This document shows positions 16,325-24,653 of a DNA stretch of 64,000 nucleotides, in pieces. The DNA is from Ruminococcus bicirculans (ex Wegman et al. 2014) (GTDB lineage Bacteria; Bacillota; Clostridia; Oscillospirales; Ruminococcaceae): assembly GCF_000723465.1 (NCBI RefSeq), contig NZ_HF545616.1, positions 1,550,001 through 1,614,000 of the forward strand, in the 5' to 3' direction. The translations under genes were made by a program, and so were the position numbers. How positions within the stretch are numbered: position 1 is the first letter of the stretch; every line of letters begins with the position of its first letter. A model generated the notes under the pieces. That model had not been told where the DNA came from, did no database searches, and saw nothing but the letters and a program-made list of their open reading frames with translations.

Positions 16325-16993
16325 TTACTTTCTATTGATTAACCCCAGAACATCTCCGAAAATCTTATCTTTTGTATAAGGCTCGCTGCCGTCGCTGCAA
16401 GGAATAATATCCCAATCCTGTTTCTCAGCGGTAAACAAAGCGGCTTCACGGCATTTTTTCAGATACTCCACATTTGCTTCATGGATATCCTTTTTGCTTT
16501 CATCTCCGCCGTATCTTCCCGACATCAGCTTTTGAGATATCTCTATTGGCATATCCAAGAATATCACCTTGTCAGGTCTTGGAAGCCCAAGCTTGTCATA
16601 CTCGTAATTTTCAAGCCAGTCTATAAAATCTTCCCACTGCTCTTTCGGCAGTTTTGTCATCTGATAAATGCAGTTTGATGTAACATATCTCGCTGCAAGT
16701 ACAAGACTTCCCTCTTTATAGTCATGCTCCCAAAATTGTTTGTAGCAAGCGTATCTGTCAACAGCGTAAAAGCTTGAAGCTGCGTAGGCATTCACGTCAG
16801 CAGGCGTTTTGCCTATCTCACCATTAAGATACATCTTTACCAACGCAGATGACGGATTATCATAGTCAGGAAAGCTTATAGCCTTATGCTTTATGTCATT
16901 TTCGCTGAAATAAGCAGAAAGCCTTTCAAACTGAGTTGATTTTCCACTTCCATCAAGTCCTTCAAGAACTATAAGTCCAGATCTATTCAACAT
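16325..16993 (-). CDS. tmk: Thymidylate kinase
   Basis: Phosphorylates dTMP to dTDP. 222 residues. P-loop EGLDGSGKST near residue 11, a DR-type motif in FYAVDRYACYKQ, and the lid region GRYGGDE. Its start overlaps the end of thyX by 11 bases. The pairing with thyX makes a two-step dTMP to dTDP unit. Confidence 0.92.
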   Translation of the reverse strand: MLNRSGLIVLEGLDGSGKSTQFERLSAYFSENDIKHKAISFPDYDNPSSALVKMYLNGEIGKTPADVNAYAASSFYAVDRYACYKQFWEHDYKEGSLVLAARYVTSNCIYQMTKLPKEQWEDFIDWLENYEYDKLGLPRPDKVIFLDMPIEISQKLMSGRYGGDESKKDIHEANVEYLKKCREAALFTAEKQDWDIIPCSDGSEPYTKDKIFGDVLGLINRK

Positions 16994-17759
16994 TATTCAT
17001 TTCTCCGTAAATTTTCTTTACTTCAGCCATTTTTCCACAGCTCATTGCGCCCTCTGGACACTTGCCTTTCATTACACATGACGGACCTGCGTTCTTGAAA
17101 AGCTCAGGAGCGGCCTGCTTGCAAAGTCTGAGCATTTCATCAGCCACAGCCTTTATCTCCCATTGTGCTCTGTTACAGCATCTATGCTGGAAGAAATTAA
17201 ACAGTGTTCTGACGTTCATTGTCACAACTATCTTTGTTTCACAAGCGTTTGGAAGAACAAATCTTGCGTCCTCATAGGCTTTTTTCTTAGCCTTGTTAAG
17301 TGCGTCTTTTTCAGACATACCCTGCTCTAAAAATGCCTTCTCATGAGTTTTGGTAAGTATGTCAGCAATCTTATTATAACACTCAAGGAGCTGATCCATT
17401 TGCTTGTCAAATTCAGCCTTTGCTTCTGGCACAGCCTCTATTGATGGTGGCGTGATAAACTCAAAGCCGCTTTCATTTACATAACGCTGGCTTTTTTGAG
17501 AATAAGACGCAATTCTGTGTCTTACCAACTGATGAGAGCAGGCACGGGATATCCCCTCTATGCCAAAAGTAAAAGAAACGTGTTCCATAGGGCTTTCGTG
17601 ACCAATAGATACGAGCCTTTCAATAAAGCTCTTTGTTTTTTCTTCCGTAAGGCCCTCTCTAAGCGAGGCGATATCACTGCTTGAATAGCAAAGTTTTGCA
17701 GCAGTAGCAACCACCTTTTCAGGCTCAGGTGTATGGGTAATAAGCTCAACTCTCATCAT
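16983..17759 (-). CDS. thyX: Flavin-dependent thymidylate synthase
   Basis: Makes dTMP from dUMP with FAD, NADPH and methylene-THF. About 258 residues from ATG 17759, six bases after AAGGA; ATG 17756 is equally possible. The ThyX signature RHRIASYSQKSQRYV is present near residue 80, followed by DARFVLPNACETKIVVTMNVR and QHRCCNRAQWEI. First gene of the seven-gene leftward operon. Confidence 0.95.
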   Translation of the reverse strand: MMRVELITHTPEPEKVVATAAKLCYSSSDIASLREGLTEEKTKSFIERLVSIGHESPMEHVSFTFGIEGISRACSHQLVRHRIASYSQKSQRYVNESGFEFITPPSIEAVPEAKAEFDKQMDQLLECYNKIADILTKTHEKAFLEQGMSEKDALNKAKKKAYEDARFVLPNACETKIVVTMNVRTLFNFFQHRCCNRAQWEIKAVADEMLRLCKQAAPELFKNAGPSCVMKGKCPEGAMSCGKMAEVKKIYGEMNNVE

Positions 17760-17819
17760 ATATGATCCTTTCCACATATTTTTTATATTATACCATTAAA
17801 AAGCCTACAAGTCAACATT

Positions 17820-17844
17820 TTATTTTAAATGGCTATTTCAACTT
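17820..17844 (+). repeat. 25-bp direct repeat, left copy
   Basis: Identical to 18906-18930; the two copies bracket the IS element, with only one base between this copy and the IS end. The central word is GGCTATTTCAACTT. Confidence 0.9.
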
Positions 17845-17890
17845 TTGTAGTGCTACAATAGATATTGGACAAAATTAAGAAAAAAGAAAA

Positions 17891-17962
17891 GAGAGATAGG
17901 CAAAAATCTGATAAAATAAAGTTACCACACCAAATTCAAATCAGAAAGGAAGCCTATCTCTC
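17891..17962 (+). promoter_or_regulatory. Inverted repeat over the transposase ribosome binding site
   Basis: GAGAGATAGGC at 17891-17901 is perfectly complementary to GCCTATCTCTC at 17952-17962, which ends at the base before the ATG and includes the end of the GAAAGGAAG ribosome site. A transcript entering from outside could fold and block translation. Confidence 0.75.
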
Positions 17963-18895
17963 ATGAATAGTATAACACAAGATATGAAGTTTCGTCAATC
18001 CTTAATGAATTACGCAAAGAAATATGGAGTGAGCCGAGCAAGCAGAAAATACAATAAATCACGTTCATATATATATTTCTGGCTGAAACGCTGGGACGGA
18101 AGTGTGGAGTCCCTTGCAGTTAAATCACGCCGACCGCATCATCATCCCAACGAGCATACCAAGGAAGAAATAGATCTTATCAAAAGGTATCACAAACGAA
18201 ACCCAACGCTTGAGCTTCCCGAACTATGGCATCGTCTCAGAAAACAAGGGTATACACGCTGTCTTGAAAGTCTTTACAGGGTTATGAAAAAACTAGGAAT
18301 GCTTCCGAAAAAGCCGAAGAAAGCGACGTATAAACCAAAGCCATACGAGCAGATGACATACCCCGGAGAGCGTATTCAGGTGGACGTAAAGGTAGTTCCG
18401 AGAAAGTGTATAGCTGACCCAGAGATGAAGCTGTACCAATACACGGCGATCGATGAGTATACCAGGATAAGATTTTTATACGGATATGAGGAGCAAAGCA
18501 CCTATTCTTCAGCAGACTTTGTAAAAAGGCTGGTGAAATGGTACAAACGCAGAGGAATAACGGTGAAATGTATTCAGACCGACAATGGATTTGAATTTAC
18601 TAACCGCTTTTCGCCAAGCAAAAGAGACAAGAAAACGCTGTTTGAGAATACGCTCTCACAACTTGGCATTGAACACAAACTCATTCGTCCATATACGCCT
18701 AGGCACAATGGCAAAGTAGAGCGCAGTCACCGAGAAGATCACAACAAATTCTATTCGTGCCATAGGTTTTATTCCTGCGACGACTTAAACGTGCAGCTAG
18801 CTGCACGTTTAAGTCGAACAAACAACCGTCCTATGCGTCCCCTCAAATGGTTTTCGCCTATCGAATTTCTTAATAATAGTGTCCAATATGATTGA
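17963..18895 (+). CDS. IS481-family DDE transposase
   Basis: 310 residues, intact. N-terminal helix-turn-helix (YAKKYGVSRASRKYNKSRSY), second HTH around residues 60-110, then an rve-type catalytic core: first Asp in RIQVDVKVVP, second in IQTDNGFEFT, Glu in RHNGKVERSHRED. C-terminal PMRPLKWFSPIEFL matches the family ending. It contains a 36-bp perfect palindrome (18781-18816). Confidence 0.88.
   Translation: MNSITQDMKFRQSLMNYAKKYGVSRASRKYNKSRSYIYFWLKRWDGSVESLAVKSRRPHHHPNEHTKEEIDLIKRYHKRNPTLELPELWHRLRKQGYTRCLESLYRVMKKLGMLPKKPKKATYKPKPYEQMTYPGERIQVDVKVVPRKCIADPEMKLYQYTAIDEYTRIRFLYGYEEQSTYSSADFVKRLVKWYKRRGITVKCIQTDNGFEFTNRFSPSKRDKKTLFENTLSQLGIEHKLIRPYTPRHNGKVERSHREDHNKFYSCHRFYSCDDLNVQLAARLSRTNNRPMRPLKWFSPIEFLNNSVQYD
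18781..18816. repeat. 36-bp perfect palindrome inside the transposase gene
   Basis: The half-site CGACTTAAACGTGCAGCT is followed at once by its exact reverse complement. It lies in frame and encodes the residues after YSCD. Confidence 0.95.
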
Positions 18896-18905
18896 CAAAC
18901 CTACA

Positions 18906-18940
18906 TTATTTTAAATGGCTATTTCAACTTCCGTGTTGAT
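18906..18940 (+). repeat. 25-bp direct repeat, right copy, extending into a longer dispersed repeat
   Basis: Positions 18906-18930 equal 17820-17844. The 18909-18940 part continues as CCGTGTTGAT and recurs inverted, with few mismatches, at 24558-24588. Confidence 0.88.
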
Positions 18941-19252
18941 GTTAACAAGCATTTAACAATCAACTTATGTAAAATGAAATAATTTAGAACGCAATATTTG
19001 TTCAGCTATACAAAAATCTTGTGCATATGAGAGAAATATGCAGAATATAGTGACTTTTGTTGTTATATGTGTTAAAATAATGTATGCATAGATAAAAAAG
19101 TCTATTGCAAAAAATGTGATAAGCCCAATGAAGATGTGAATATTTATTATGCACAATTACCCGTTGTAATAATTGTGTGATATGATGAAGTTAAATTACT
19201 CTGCAACAAAACTTGAAGAAAATCACACCTATATTATGAAAAAACGTTTAAT
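18941..19252. other. AT-rich region upstream of the secreted peptide gene
   Basis: Holds a short perfect inverted repeat TGCATAT/ATATGCA at 19022-19042. A TATGAT near 19180 is the best -10 candidate but lacks a good -35. No other gene seen. Confidence 0.4.
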
Positions 19253-19663
19253 ATGAAAAATATCGTTAAGAGGATCGCAGCTATGGGTGCTGCTGTTATG
19301 ATGATGAGTTCTATGGCTATTGGGGCTAGTGCGGCAGATAGTAAAGCATTTAGTCTTCGCAACACGCCGGGAGCACCTTCAAGCGATAACGTGACTTCCA
19401 AAACACTTAATTTTAAAACAACACAATCTGGTAAATACACTACATATACCAAATTGACTGCAAGTAAAAATACTACAGTTACGACCAAGTGTTATGTTTG
19501 GAAAAACAACACTTGGAATTTGATCACAACATCTACGGGTACACAGAAGACTACAGGCTCGTGGTATCAGATAACAGTTGGCATGAATGCTAAAAACGTT
19601 GTTTCTATAACTAAAAATGCTTCAAAAGCAACATCTGCTTCTGGAAGTACTTTTGGTTATTAA
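19253..19663 (+). CDS. Small secreted Thr/Lys-rich protein, bacteriocin-like candidate
   Basis: 136 residues with a clear signal peptide: basic start KNIVKRIAAM, hydrophobic core GAAVMMMSSMAIGA, likely cleavage after ASA near residue 28. The mature part is basic and rich in Thr, Ser, Lys and Tyr, with no cysteine pair for disulfides. The end GSWYQITVGMNAKN has weak resemblance to the GxW...TVGxN stretch I recall from lactococcin 972 peptides; this is only suggestive. It heads a cluster of two lipoproteins and an ABC transporter, which fits a peptide with export or immunity genes. Ribosome site is weak. Confidence 0.6.
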   Translation: MKNIVKRIAAMGAAVMMMSSMAIGASAADSKAFSLRNTPGAPSSDNVTSKTLNFKTTQSGKYTTYTKLTASKNTTVTTKCYVWKNNTWNLITTSTGTQKTTGSWYQITVGMNAKNVVSITKNASKATSASGSTFGY

Positions 19664-19683
19664 TATATGCACTTAAAATAACA

Positions 19684-19730
19684 TATGAGCGACATATTGT
19701 CTGAAATTTATCAGCCGATAGTCGCTCATA
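19684..19730 (+). promoter_or_regulatory. Stem-loop between secreted peptide and lipoprotein genes
   Basis: TATGAGCGAC pairs with GTCGCTCATA over a 26-base loop. No T-run follows, so it is more likely a processing or attenuation hairpin that sets different levels for the first gene and the rest. Confidence 0.65.
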
Positions 19731-19753
19731 ATATTAGTAAAGGTCGTGAAATA

Positions 19754-20833
19754 ATGAAAAAAAATTATGGCGTTGTTATATCTCTGCTTTTTCTTTTCCT
19801 TTTTGGTTGTTCATCTCAGGACAACAAATCCAATAACCACAGTACAGATGATGCAAGGCTTGAGCCTGTGGAACAGGCTTATGACGGCTGTAATAAGTTG
19901 CTTGGCAGCGATCACGGCAGTTTTAAGCTGCCAGAAAAGATAAGCAAAGTGGACTTTAATAAGGTATATTCTTTGTCCTGCAATACTTTGAAAAATGATG
20001 ATATGACCAATGCTGAAAAGTTATTCAAGACTTTTTATGGCGACGATTTCGACGAAAGTGCACTTTCAACTGACAATGGCGGAATAGTTTATCAAGCTGG
20101 AATAAACACATCTGCATACTTGGGTATGGATATTGCACTTTATTCCGCTGATTATGAGTTTCAAGAAAACAGCAGCGGACAGACTTATGTTGTGGGGCTT
20201 GACGAGGGCGGCATTACTTTAGGTGGCAAAGCCATTGATGTGACTGATATCGACAGTGGATTAAACAATTATCTTGCCGATTTTTATAAGGATTTTACGA
20301 TCAATACCAAAGAGTTTTCGGTGAATGACACTGTGGGCAGAATTGATTTTACGGCAAGTCTTGACTATGAAAATGTGCCTTTTCAGTATTCGCCCTCTGC
20401 ATACAGTCGGGCAGACAACGAGAATAATATGAGTTATTGGACGTTTTTGCAGGTGACAGGCTCTATTGGGGCGGACGGCAAATTTGATTTTATCAACGCA
20501 AATGCGCCACTTAACATACTTGACAAAACAGAGAAAACTGAGATGATACCATTTGACGAGGCGGTGAAAATTCTTGAGACGGAGCTTGCAAAAGGGTCAT
20601 ATTATGAGTTTTCAAATGTTGAGCTTATGTACTGCTGTCTTGCAAATCAGCCTGCATTGGATATGACCGAAGAGGACAATGTTGCTAAGGCTGAACAGTT
20701 GGCGGAGGAATACAACAAGACACCCAAGAACTTTGAGCCTATGTGGTGTTTCGAGATAAAAGGCGGCGAGGGTGCAAAGGAATATATCAAGGTGAATGCT
20801 CTCAGCGGCGAGGTCTTTATTGATGTTCAGTAG
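19754..20833 (+). CDS. Lipoprotein of unknown function (first of two)
   Basis: 359 residues from ATG 19754. Signal sequence with lipobox LFGC and lipidated Cys at about residue 19, then a charged/Asn-Ser linker and a mixed alpha/beta body. Near the end FEPMWCFEIKG and YIKVNALSGEVFIDVQ resemble a PepSY-like strand pair; I infer this only from pattern. No enzyme motif seen. Likely extracytoplasmic partner of the following ABC transporter. Confidence 0.72.
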   Translation: MKKNYGVVISLLFLFLFGCSSQDNKSNNHSTDDARLEPVEQAYDGCNKLLGSDHGSFKLPEKISKVDFNKVYSLSCNTLKNDDMTNAEKLFKTFYGDDFDESALSTDNGGIVYQAGINTSAYLGMDIALYSADYEFQENSSGQTYVVGLDEGGITLGGKAIDVTDIDSGLNNYLADFYKDFTINTKEFSVNDTVGRIDFTASLDYENVPFQYSPSAYSRADNENNMSYWTFLQVTGSIGADGKFDFINANAPLNILDKTEKTEMIPFDEAVKILETELAKGSYYEFSNVELMYCCLANQPALDMTEEDNVAKAEQLAEEYNKTPKNFEPMWCFEIKGGEGAKEYIKVNALSGEVFIDVQ

Positions 20834-20855
20834 GTCAGAACGAAAGGTGAATAGC

Positions 20856-21881
20856 ATGATCACAAAGCGGATTTTTTGTATTGCTGTGATAGGTGGAATC
20901 ATCTGTCTTACGGCTTGTGGAAATAGTAATAATAACAGCGAGAATAATTCATCTGCGGTGGTGGTATCAGCTGTGGGAAGCAGAACTGACAGCCTTTTGG
21001 ACAGCAGAGTGACATTGCAGGCTGAGGCTGTGGCTTACGATAACGGACAGCTCACCTTTGTTTATGACGGCAAGGAATACACGCTTGCAATGGACAGCGA
21101 GCTTTTTGAACATGATGAAAAATATGTGAATGGGAAAAGCTTATCCCAAGCAATAATAAACAACGATATCGGCGAGGTCATTTCTGCGGAGATAGTTACG
21201 GACGAGGGCATAACAAAAATTTATAGTTGTGATGTTGTAAGTCCTAACGGCGAGAAATACGCTTCGGGAATGTATGAGGACATCAAGGCGGACGTGCCTG
21301 CGGAGGAGTATGACTACAAGCTTTGCCACAAGAGCGGCTCTGTCTATGAGCTTAGCAATGCAAATCGGACTATCACGGCTGACTTCAACGATCTTGAGGA
21401 GTGGCAGAAAGGAAAATATCCCGAAAGTGCTGATGATGTTATGTTCGGCGGCTATCTTTTTACCGACGGCAAGTTTATTATTGAGGATATCAACTTACTT
21501 GTTGCGGTGAATGATGACGGCTCAAAGACGTATGAGCCGCTCACGACCAGTGACTACCCCAGCTTTTTCGGCACAGTACAGACCATAGGCGACAACACGG
21601 CCGAAATTAAGCTCACAGACAAAAAGACAGTATGCACAGTGCCTACATATTATTGCGACGGGGAGCTTAGCGAGGGGCTTGAAGTCATGGTGATACTTGA
21701 CTGCTCCACAGACCTTTTCGATAGCGGAAAGTCGGAGAGTTTTGATTACGCCGTTATCTGCACCGACCCTGCGGAGTATGACCCCTCAGGGCATGAGTTT
21801 GGAAATCTCGCCTACGCCAAAGCTGACAGCAATAATCTTGGTAGGTTTACCTACACCGAGATCGGAGATATAGAGAAATGA
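20856..21881 (+). CDS. Lipoprotein of unknown function (second of two)
   Basis: 341 residues from ATG 20856 behind GAAAGG. Lipobox LTAC with Cys near residue 19, then an Asn/Ser linker. Body contains repeated short beta units (LTFVYDGKEYTLAMDSE, EIKLTDKKTVCTVPTYYCDG, LEVMVILDCSTDLFD). No known family recognised. Its last bases overlap the start of the permease gene (ATGA), so it belongs to the transporter operon. Confidence 0.72.
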   Translation: MITKRIFCIAVIGGIICLTACGNSNNNSENNSSAVVVSAVGSRTDSLLDSRVTLQAEAVAYDNGQLTFVYDGKEYTLAMDSELFEHDEKYVNGKSLSQAIINNDIGEVISAEIVTDEGITKIYSCDVVSPNGEKYASGMYEDIKADVPAEEYDYKLCHKSGSVYELSNANRTITADFNDLEEWQKGKYPESADDVMFGGYLFTDGKFIIEDINLLVAVNDDGSKTYEPLTTSDYPSFFGTVQTIGDNTAEIKLTDKKTVCTVPTYYCDGELSEGLEVMVILDCSTDLFDSGKSESFDYAVICTDPAEYDPSGHEFGNLAYAKADSNNLGRFTYTEIGDIEK

Positions 21882-22750
21882 AACTAAAACTTCTAAACGC
21901 AATAAAATGTGACCTGAACAAAAGCATAATAAACATAGGCTTTGCAGGGGCGGTGCTGCTGACGACAGTGCTTGCTTTCACCGCCTCAGCCTATACAGAC
22001 CTTGCCACCGATAAATCATATTCGGTGTTCGAGTCACTTTTCACTCTCGATAAAAATATCCTCCGCACCGACCCAATGCTGTCCTCAGTGCTGGTTTTCA
22101 GAAACGGACTTTCGGGATATATCACAATGTTTTTGCCTATTGTCGTGGCATTCCCATTCATGGTGTCTTTCTGTGCAGAGCGAAATAACGGACTGATGCG
22201 TTTCACCATATCTCGCACAGGCAAGCTAAGATATTATCTTTCAAAATTCATATCCGCACTTATCTCAGGCGGATTTGCCGTTATGCTCGGTATAGCTGTT
22301 TACGGCATAGCCTGTGCAGTGCTTTTTCAACCACTTTCGGAGTTTGACGTATCAGCCGACCAGCTTCAATACATAATGCAAGACAGCACAGGTAGAACCA
22401 TAATCAAAATGCTTGCAGTAGCTTTCGCATATGGTGCAGTTTCCACACTGCCTGCGTTTTTCCTAAGCTCTTTCTGCAAAAATCCGTATATCATAACCTG
22501 CCTGCCTTTTATGCTCAACTATGTCCTCACAACAATGCTCAATAGGATAATAGACGCAAATCTTTTCAACGATAACTTTGATTTTGATAGAGCGAATGCC
22601 TTTTATCCAAGCTCTGTGACGAATTTTCTGTATATACAAAGCTTTGACAGAAGTGCAAAGTGGATAACTGCGGTGAACTGTTCGGGGGCGATCGTTACCC
22701 TGCTGGGATTTATTATCGTGATGAATTTGCGCAAGGACAAGGGGGTGTAG
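21878..22750 (+). CDS. ABC transporter permease (ABC-2 type), first
   Basis: 290 residues with about six predicted helices: the first at roughly 20-40, then VVAFPFMVSFCAE, a pair around 130-155, one around 185-210, and the last ending the protein. The FCAERNNGLMRFTISR turn before the third helix is typical of ABC-2 permeases. Overlaps the preceding lipoprotein gene by 4 bases. Confidence 0.78.
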   Translation: MKLKLLNAIKCDLNKSIINIGFAGAVLLTTVLAFTASAYTDLATDKSYSVFESLFTLDKNILRTDPMLSSVLVFRNGLSGYITMFLPIVVAFPFMVSFCAERNNGLMRFTISRTGKLRYYLSKFISALISGGFAVMLGIAVYGIACAVLFQPLSEFDVSADQLQYIMQDSTGRTIIKMLAVAFAYGAVSTLPAFFLSSFCKNPYIITCLPFMLNYVLTTMLNRIIDANLFNDNFDFDRANAFYPSSVTNFLYIQSFDRSAKWITAVNCSGAIVTLLGFIIVMNLRKDKGV

Positions 22751-22757
22751 GTCAGCT

Positions 22758-23633
22758 ATGATGAAAAATTTCAGCCTTAAACAAAGCTTTTTCTGTGCAA
22801 GAGCGGAGTTCATAAAGTGGGTATGCGACGCACGAATGATAATCCTAGGAGTGCTTCTTATCTTCATTTACAGCTTTGCTATCGAGCCTCTTAAATCAAA
22901 CGCAGAGCTTATGGGCGAACCGCTGAATATCCTTGAGCCTTTTATCGCCATAGCAAATTCAGGTGCGATACTTCTTATCATACCGCTGGTTTTCCTCACA
23001 CTTATCGCAGATTTTCCGAAGATAGACACCAACACAGTTTTCTACATAATGCGTGTGGGCAGGCTGAACTGGCTGTTCGGACAGCTTTTGAAGCTCATTT
23101 TTATGGCTTTATCTTATCTTGCAGTGATATTCTTGGGCGCAGTGCTCCCAATGCTTTCAGACGGTTTTTGGTACAACGGCTGGAGCAACGTGGCGACAAA
23201 GTTCGCTTCACGCTTTCCTGAACATTCAGGCAATTTCGGCGTGCAGCTTCTCCCTGAAAATCTCTACAATCAGCTCACAGTATTTTCAGCCGCAGTGCAA
23301 AGCTACCTGCTCGTGTTCGCATACCTTATGATAATTGGGCTTATCCTGCTGAGCTTTTCACTTGTGAAACACAAAACTGTGGGCTTTGTCCTCTGCGGAG
23401 CGGTGATATCATTAGGCACAGCGTTCTGCTCCATAAAGACCACGCTTATGTGGACAATGCCAATGGCGAACAGCATAATATGGCTGCACTACACAAAATA
23501 TTTCCGTGAGCCTGTTATGTCAATGAGTTTTTCGGTCAGCTATCTTGCCATATTTATAGCAGTACTGCTGGCGTTCTGCTTTATCGCCATAAGAAAATTC
23601 AATTACGACAATGTTGCTGAGATAGCAAGTTAG
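22758..23633 (+). CDS. ABC transporter permease (ABC-2 type), second
   Basis: 291 residues, six hydrophobic segments, similar in size and layout to the preceding permease (FPKIDTNTVFYIMRVGRLNWLFG corresponds to its coupling turn), so the pair probably forms a heterodimeric channel. Seven bases after the first permease and 17 before the ATPase. Confidence 0.78.
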   Translation: MMKNFSLKQSFFCARAEFIKWVCDARMIILGVLLIFIYSFAIEPLKSNAELMGEPLNILEPFIAIANSGAILLIIPLVFLTLIADFPKIDTNTVFYIMRVGRLNWLFGQLLKLIFMALSYLAVIFLGAVLPMLSDGFWYNGWSNVATKFASRFPEHSGNFGVQLLPENLYNQLTVFSAAVQSYLLVFAYLMIIGLILLSFSLVKHKTVGFVLCGAVISLGTAFCSIKTTLMWTMPMANSIIWLHYTKYFREPVMSMSFSVSYLAIFIAVLLAFCFIAIRKFNYDNVAEIAS

Positions 23634-23650
23634 GAAATTAGGGGGACAAA

Positions 23651-24289
23651 ATGGATATCATCAATGTAAATGACGTATGCCTTACGCTTGGCAAAACGGA
23701 GATACTAAAGCATATAAATGTGTCCTTTGAGGAGGGCAGGATACACGGACTTATCGGACGAAACGGCAGCGGAAAGACAATGCTTATGAAGTGCATATGC
23801 GGCTTTATCAAACCCACGAGCGGTGAGATTATCGTTGACGGCAAGCAGGTGGGCAAGGACGTTGACTTCCCGAAAGATATGGGTATCATTATCGAAACGC
23901 CAGGGTTTATACCTTACTATTCGGGCTACAAGAACTTAAAGCTTCTTGCGGGGCTTAACAACAAGATAGGTAAAGATGAGATAAGAAACAGCATGAGGCA
24001 AGTGGGACTTGACCCTGATTTAAAGCGCCACGTTCGCAAATACAGCCTTGGTATGAGGCAGAGGTTAGGTCTGGCACAAGCTATCATGGAAAACCCGAAG
24101 ATACTTATTCTCGACGAGCCGTTCAATGGTCTTGACAAAGATGGCGTAAAGGAAATGCGTGAGTATCTGCTCAGCTATAAAGAGCAGGGTAAGACTATCC
24201 TTATTTGCTCACACTCGGCGGAGGATATTTCTGTGCTGTGCGACACGGTACATGAAATGGATAAGGGTGTTATTGAGGGGGTAAGGTGA
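23651..24289 (+). CDS. ABC transporter ATP-binding protein
   Basis: 212 residues. Walker A GRNGSGKT, Q-loop region GIIIETPGF, signature YSLGMRQRLG, Walker B ILILDEPFNGLD, switch His in ICSHSAED. Short, with no extra C-terminal domain. Last gene of the secreted-peptide/lipoprotein/permease operon and followed by a strong terminator. Substrate unknown; immunity or peptide export is inferred from context. Confidence 0.92.
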   Translation: MDIINVNDVCLTLGKTEILKHINVSFEEGRIHGLIGRNGSGKTMLMKCICGFIKPTSGEIIVDGKQVGKDVDFPKDMGIIIETPGFIPYYSGYKNLKLLAGLNNKIGKDEIRNSMRQVGLDPDLKRHVRKYSLGMRQRLGLAQAIMENPKILILDEPFNGLDKDGVKEMREYLLSYKEQGKTILICSHSAEDISVLCDTVHEMDKGVIEGVR

Positions 24290-24373
24290 CATATACTGAA
24301 TAAGTATGGATTCGTACAAACAGATATCAGGAGCCGATATTGATAGGTTAAAATTAGGACTATTCTAAATAGG

Positions 24374-24410
24374 ATAAGCTGCCACAGATTTTCTGTAGCA
24401 GCTTATTTTT
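24374..24410 (+). terminator. Terminator of the ABC cassette
   Basis: ATAAGCTGCCACAGA pairs with TCTGTAGCAGCTTAT (one mismatch), followed by TTTTTGTTT. Confidence 0.9.
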
Positions 24411-24417
24411 GTTTATG

Positions 24418-24522
24418 CTATTCCTTCTTGCGAAGATATCCGTCATCATCATATTTCTTAGCTATATGCTGTGCAGCTTGCCAATCGCCCCATTTGTCTA
24501 CAGTCTTATCCCAAATTGTCAT
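24418..24522 (-). CDS. Possible 34-residue peptide, Trp/Lys-rich, perhaps a gene remnant
   Basis: Reading frame MTIWDKTVDKWGDWQAAQHI followed by AKKYDDDGYLRKKE. Amphipathic and charged, with three tryptophans. No clear ribosome site, and it sits between the cassette terminator and the inverted repeat, so it may be a remnant rather than a gene. Confidence 0.35.
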   Translation of the reverse strand: MTIWDKTVDKWGDWQAAQHIAKKYDDDGYLRKKE

Positions 24523-24557
24523 ATATTACAACATGTTTTCTGAAAAAGTTTACATTT

Positions 24558-24588
24558 ATCAACATGGAAGTTGAAATAGCCTTTTAAA
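24558..24588 (-). repeat. Inverted copy of the repeat at 18909-18940
   Basis: On the minus strand it reads TTTAAAAGGCTATTTCAACT and continues TCCATGTTGAT, differing from the forward copy at only two or three positions. The two copies bracket the whole ABC cassette. Confidence 0.85.
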
Positions 24589-24621
24589 TCACGCACTATT
24601 GCCATTTTAAATTCACAAAAA

Positions 24622-24645
24622 AGGCAGCAAGCTAACCTACTGCCT
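24622..24645 (-). terminator. Terminator of the XRE/membrane protein operon
   Basis: On the minus strand AGGCAG...CTGCCT followed by TTTTTT, 9 bases past the stop of the membrane protein gene. Confidence 0.7.
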
Positions 24646-24653
24646 AAAATCAT

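Larger units (their letters stand above)
17846..18905 (+). mobile_element. IS481-like insertion sequence, apparently complete
   Basis: Both ends start TGTAG and share ATATTGGACA at the same distance (bases 17-26), giving imperfect inverted repeats of about 34 bp. A single intact transposase gene fills the element. Total length is about 1,060 bp. Flanked by the 25-bp direct repeats at 17820 and 18906. Confidence 0.82.

Noticed and set aside
19253-19663. Firm assignment as lactococcin 972-family bacteriocin
   Set aside because: The resemblance is limited to a few residues, the protein is longer than that family, and the usual large immunity membrane protein is missing. Kept only as a candidate.
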